From: an uncultured Bacteroidia bacterium
Lineage (GTDB): Bacteria; Bacteroidota; Bacteroidia; Bacteroidales; UBA932
Length of the DNA: 33,596 nucleotides
Assembly (NCBI GenBank): GCA_902795735.1
Contig: CADBMD010000099.1
Span: 1 to 33,596 of the forward strand
Direction of reading: 5' to 3'
Part shown: positions 31,619-33,596 of the stretch, piece by piece
How positions within the stretch are numbered: position 1 is the first letter of the stretch
Layout: the number at the start of each line of letters is the position of its first letter
The notes under the pieces: model-generated
What the model saw: only the letters and a program-made list of their open reading frames with translations
Databases searched by the model: none
Told to the model about the DNA's origin: nothing
Program-made: the position numbers and the translations under genes

Positions 31619-32086
31619 ATGAAAAGGTTTTTGTTAATCGCAGTTGCGGCTATGCTGGTTACTACCAGTGTGGTTGCCCAGGAAAACAGGCGTCGTCAGA
31701 ACTTTGAAAGACCCGACGAAGCTACCATGTTGAAGATGCGCACCGAGCGCATGGCTAAGGAATATGGCCTCGATGAGGCCCAGACTGAAAAGCTTCTCGA
31801 ACTTAACAAGAAGTATCCCAATGTCATGAGAGGCCCTGGAATGGGTGGCCCTGGAATGGGACGCCCAGATGGTAATGGTAACGGAAGGCCCCAGGGAGAA
31901 AGGCCTCAGCTTAGCGAGGAGCAGATCAAAGAGATGCAAGCCGCCCGTGAAGCCTATGAGAAAGAACTCAAGGCCATCTTTACCGAGGAGCAGCTGAAGG
32001 CTTATGAAGCCAACAAGGAGCGTCGTCCCGGTGACAGGGGAAACGATAACAACGGTCGTCGCAGAAGAGGCGGACGCAACGGTTGA
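31619..32086 (+). CDS. DUF4890-type periplasmic protein (CpxP/Spy-like organisation)
   Basis: This 155-residue secreted protein has a signal peptide about 1-20 (TTSVVAQ). Two helical segments follow, ERPDEATMLKMRTERMAKEYGL-type and LSEEQIKEMQAAREAYEKEL-type (about residues 30-65 and 97-135). A Gly/Met/Pro-rich linker (RGPGMGGPGMGRPDGNG) separates them and the tail is strongly basic (RRRRGGRNG). This matches the DUF4890 pattern of Bacteroidetes, which resembles LTxxQ-type CpxP/Spy chaperones. A periplasmic stress or metal-related role is plausible but not shown. Its leader carries a perfect inverted repeat. Confidence 0.78.
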   Translation: MKRFLLIAVAAMLVTTSVVAQENRRRQNFERPDEATMLKMRTERMAKEYGLDEAQTEKLLELNKKYPNVMRGPGMGGPGMGRPDGNGNGRPQGERPQLSEEQIKEMQAAREAYEKELKAIFTEEQLKAYEANKERRPGDRGNDNNGRRRRGGRNG

Positions 32087-32090
32087 TCGT

Positions 32091-33272
32091 CTATACGGAA
32101 GTCTGCCTTTTGTGGAAGACCTTGTCTATGACCAAAGCTATGGCACCGTCTCCCGTGACATTGCAGGCAGTTCCGAAATTATCCATGGTGATGTAGAGGG
32201 CAATCATCAGAGCCTGTTCTTGCTCACCGAATCCAAGCATGGTCGCCAGGACTCCCAAGGCGGCCATTATTGCACCTCCAGGTACCCCAGGGGCAGCCAC
32301 CATCATGACTCCAAGCATCATGATGAATCCCAGGAACATCCAGAAATCGAAGGGCATCCCCTGCATGAGCATCAAGGCTACGGCACAGGCAGTGATCTTG
32401 AGGCAGCTCCCGGACAGATGGATGGTAGCGCAAAGAGGAATGGTAAAACCGGCAATCTCGTCGGAAACGCCATTCTTCTTTGTGCATTCCAGGGTGACCG
32501 GAATGGTCGCTGCTGAAGAAGAAGTCCCCAATGCGGTGAAATATGCCGGCATCATCTTGCCCAGGAGCTTGAAGGGGTTCCTTTTGACGATCCCTCCCGC
32601 AATGCAATACTGGAAAACAAGCAGGAAGATGTGAAGTAGGAAGATTACTCCAATGATCGAAATGAACACCTTGATGACTTGCAGTGCCTGGCCGGTGTGG
32701 GTCATGCCAAGGAATATGCCGAAGATGTAGATTGGAAGCAGGGGGATGATGACAACTTCGATAGTCTTGACTATGATATCCTTGAATTCTTCTGCTACCT
32801 TCTTGAGCTGCGGAGAGCCGAAGAAAGCCATGCCAAGGCCCAGGGTGAATGCCAGTACCAGAGCGGACATGACATCCACCATGGCTGGTATCTGGATGGT
32901 GAAATAGGGTTCGATCGACTCGAATTCCGCTACGGCCTCGGCACTGGAGTTCCCGATGAGCTTTGGAAAGACGGTTACGCTTGTCCCGTAGGACAGTAGG
33001 CCGGAAAACACAGTGTCGCAGTAGGCGATTGCAACGGTGATTAGCAGCAGTTTCCCGGCTCCTTTCCCGATGTCGGAGATGGCTGGTGTCACCAGGCCGA
33101 TGATTATCAGCGGAATCAGGAACTGGAGGAAATTGCTGAATATGCCGTTGAATGTGACGAACAGGCGAACGACTGACCTCGGCAGGAAGAGACCGAAAAC
33201 GATGCCGAGTACGATGGCAATCAAGATTCGCGGAAGGAGCGACAGGTGGAAATTCTTTTTCAAGGCTGGCAA
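32091..33272 (-). CDS. SLC1/DAACS-type cation symporter, paralogue 2
   Basis: This 393-residue protein is a close relative of the 12020-13207 symporter by its matching motifs. It has the serine-rich hairpin GTSSSAATIPVTLEC followed by TKKNGV, a TM7 motif HLSGSCLK in place of NMDGT, and the last-helix [14 protein letters not shown]. In the last helix the residue matching GltPh R397 is again Gly (MDNFGTACN). The same departure in both paralogues suggests a Bacteroidetes subfamily with a non-acidic or unusual substrate. The gene follows the NhaC-type antiporter gene by 10 nt on the same strand, so Na+ circulation may be coordinated. It converges with the DUF4890 gene with 4 nt between stops. Confidence 0.85.
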   Translation of the reverse strand: MPALKKNFHLSLLPRILIAIVLGIVFGLFLPRSVVRLFVTFNGIFSNFLQFLIPLIIIGLVTPAISDIGKGAGKLLLITVAIAYCDTVFSGLLSYGTSVTVFPKLIGNSSAEAVAEFESIEPYFTIQIPAMVDVMSALVLAFTLGLGMAFFGSPQLKKVAEEFKDIIVKTIEVVIIPLLPIYIFGIFLGMTHTGQALQVIKVFISIIGVIFLLHIFLLVFQYCIAGGIVKRNPFKLLGKMMPAYFTALGTSSSAATIPVTLECTKKNGVSDEIAGFTIPLCATIHLSGSCLKITACAVALMLMQGMPFDFWMFLGFIMMLGVMMVAAPGVPGGAIMAALGVLATMLGFGEQEQALMIALYITMDNFGTACNVTGDGAIALVIDKVFHKRQTSV

Positions 33273-33282
33273 GTGTTATTGG

Positions 33283-33596
33283 TTAATGTGATAGATGTTT
33301 CGGGAACCTGAAAATGATGGAAAGGCATGCTACCCCCAGGAGTACGAGAGGGTAGTAGAGGAAAGGGATGATCCTGGTTGCTGGAAGGCCGGTGAATCCG
33401 GACGCCATGAGCAGCTGGGCTCCATAGGGGATAAGTCCCTGGACGACACATGAGAAGGTGTCAAGGATGGAAGCCGTTTTCCGAGGATCCAGTCCGTAGC
33501 GGGACGTTATGTCCTTAGCTATCTGGCCGGTAGAAAGTATGGCGATGGTGTTGTTGGCGGTGCACAGGTTGGACAGCCCTACAAGGCCGGCGATGC
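33283..33596 (-). CDS. NhaC-family Na+/H+ antiporter, C-terminal part (start outside window)
   Basis: The frame is open from the right window edge to a TAA at 33285-33283 and gives 104 C-terminal residues. Recognisable segments are LSNLCTANNTIAILSTGQIA, YGLDPRKTASILDTFSC and VQGLIPYGAQLLMASG, then a final hydrophobic helix. These are typical of NhaC-type antiporters, which exchange Na+ for H+ (sometimes malate/lactate-linked). The N-terminal two thirds lie beyond the window. It is upstream of, and 10 nt from, the SLC1-type symporter, implying one transcript. Confidence 0.8.
   Translation of the reverse strand, partial: IAGLVGLSNLCTANNTIAILSTGQIAKDITSRYGLDPRKTASILDTFSCVVQGLIPYGAQLLMASGFTGLPATRIIPFLYYPLVLLGVACLSIIFRFPKHLSH

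Noticed and set aside
31838-31868. Gly-Met-Pro repeat (GGCCCTGGAATGGG units) in the DUF4890 gene as a tandem repeat element
   Set aside because: Only two short units, explained by the Gly/Met/Pro linker of the protein.

Overview
The window looks like a chromosomal segment of a gut-type Bacteroidales bacterium of moderate GC (roughly half by eye). The support is the gene content (Ser-type sulfatase, GH78 and GH2 lipoproteins, DUF4491- and DUF4890-type proteins, SagB-like nitroreductase), the absence of strong Shine-Dalgarno sequences, and repeated Bacteroidetes-type promoter elements (TTG/TTTG, about 19 nt, TAnnTTTG) before several transcription units. The genus cannot be fixed; an uncultured Bacteroidales lineage of the RC9/Cryptobacteroides kind would fit but is a guess. 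No phage, IS element, CRISPR array or SusC/SusD pair is visible, and no gene-free stretch exceeds about 300 bases.

Layout. 1-2156 (-): an M49-like lipoprotein that has lost its zinc motif, followed by a SLC13/DASS transporter cut by the window edge. 2303-3849 (+): a UbiA/MenA-like prenyltransferase and a CPBP membrane protease. 3859-4002 (-): a 47-residue remnant of a sugar isomerase/epimerase. 4119-10344 (+): a three-gene glycan operon of a six-hairpin glycosidase-like protein, an unrecognised lipoprotein and a GH78 alpha-L-rhamnosidase. 10345-15547: a glycerol-centred block. A nitrilase-GDPD fusion protein and an SLC1-type symporter run leftward and diverge from glycerol kinase and a glycerol facilitator. 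15544-17461 (-): a serine-type sulfatase and DUF4491. 17603-18564 (+): a broken porin::di-haem oxidoreductase composite. 18653-21886 (+): a GH2 glycosidase. 21848-22410 (-): a truncated esterase and a tRNA-Ala(CGC). 22465-25162 (-): a three-gene lipid operon (acyltransferase, CDP-alcohol phosphotransferase, GNAT-like acyltransferase). 25313-28729 (+): phosphoribosyltransferase-like protein, cytosine permease, Fur-family regulator, SagB-like flavoprotein. 28744-30633 (-): a Zn/Cd-type P-type ATPase diverging from an SDR (30717) and a DUF4890 protein (31619). 32091-33596 (-): a second SLC1-type symporter behind a NhaC-type antiporter.

How the genes work together. The most coherent functional block is 10345-15547. 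A secreted two-domain hydrolase (C-N hydrolase plus glycerophosphodiesterase) is translationally overlapped with a symporter, and it shares a promoter region carrying a TGTACA-AA-TGTACA palindrome with glpK-glpF. This suggests a scavenging route for an amide-containing glycerophosphodiester. Other points of interest are the M49 pseudoenzyme, the uncharacterised partners of the rhamnosidase, the PRTase-CodB pairing, a possible ceramide/glycine-lipid operon, and three independent gene remnants showing recent deletion. These readings come from eye inspection of the sequence and knowledge of the families; no search was run.
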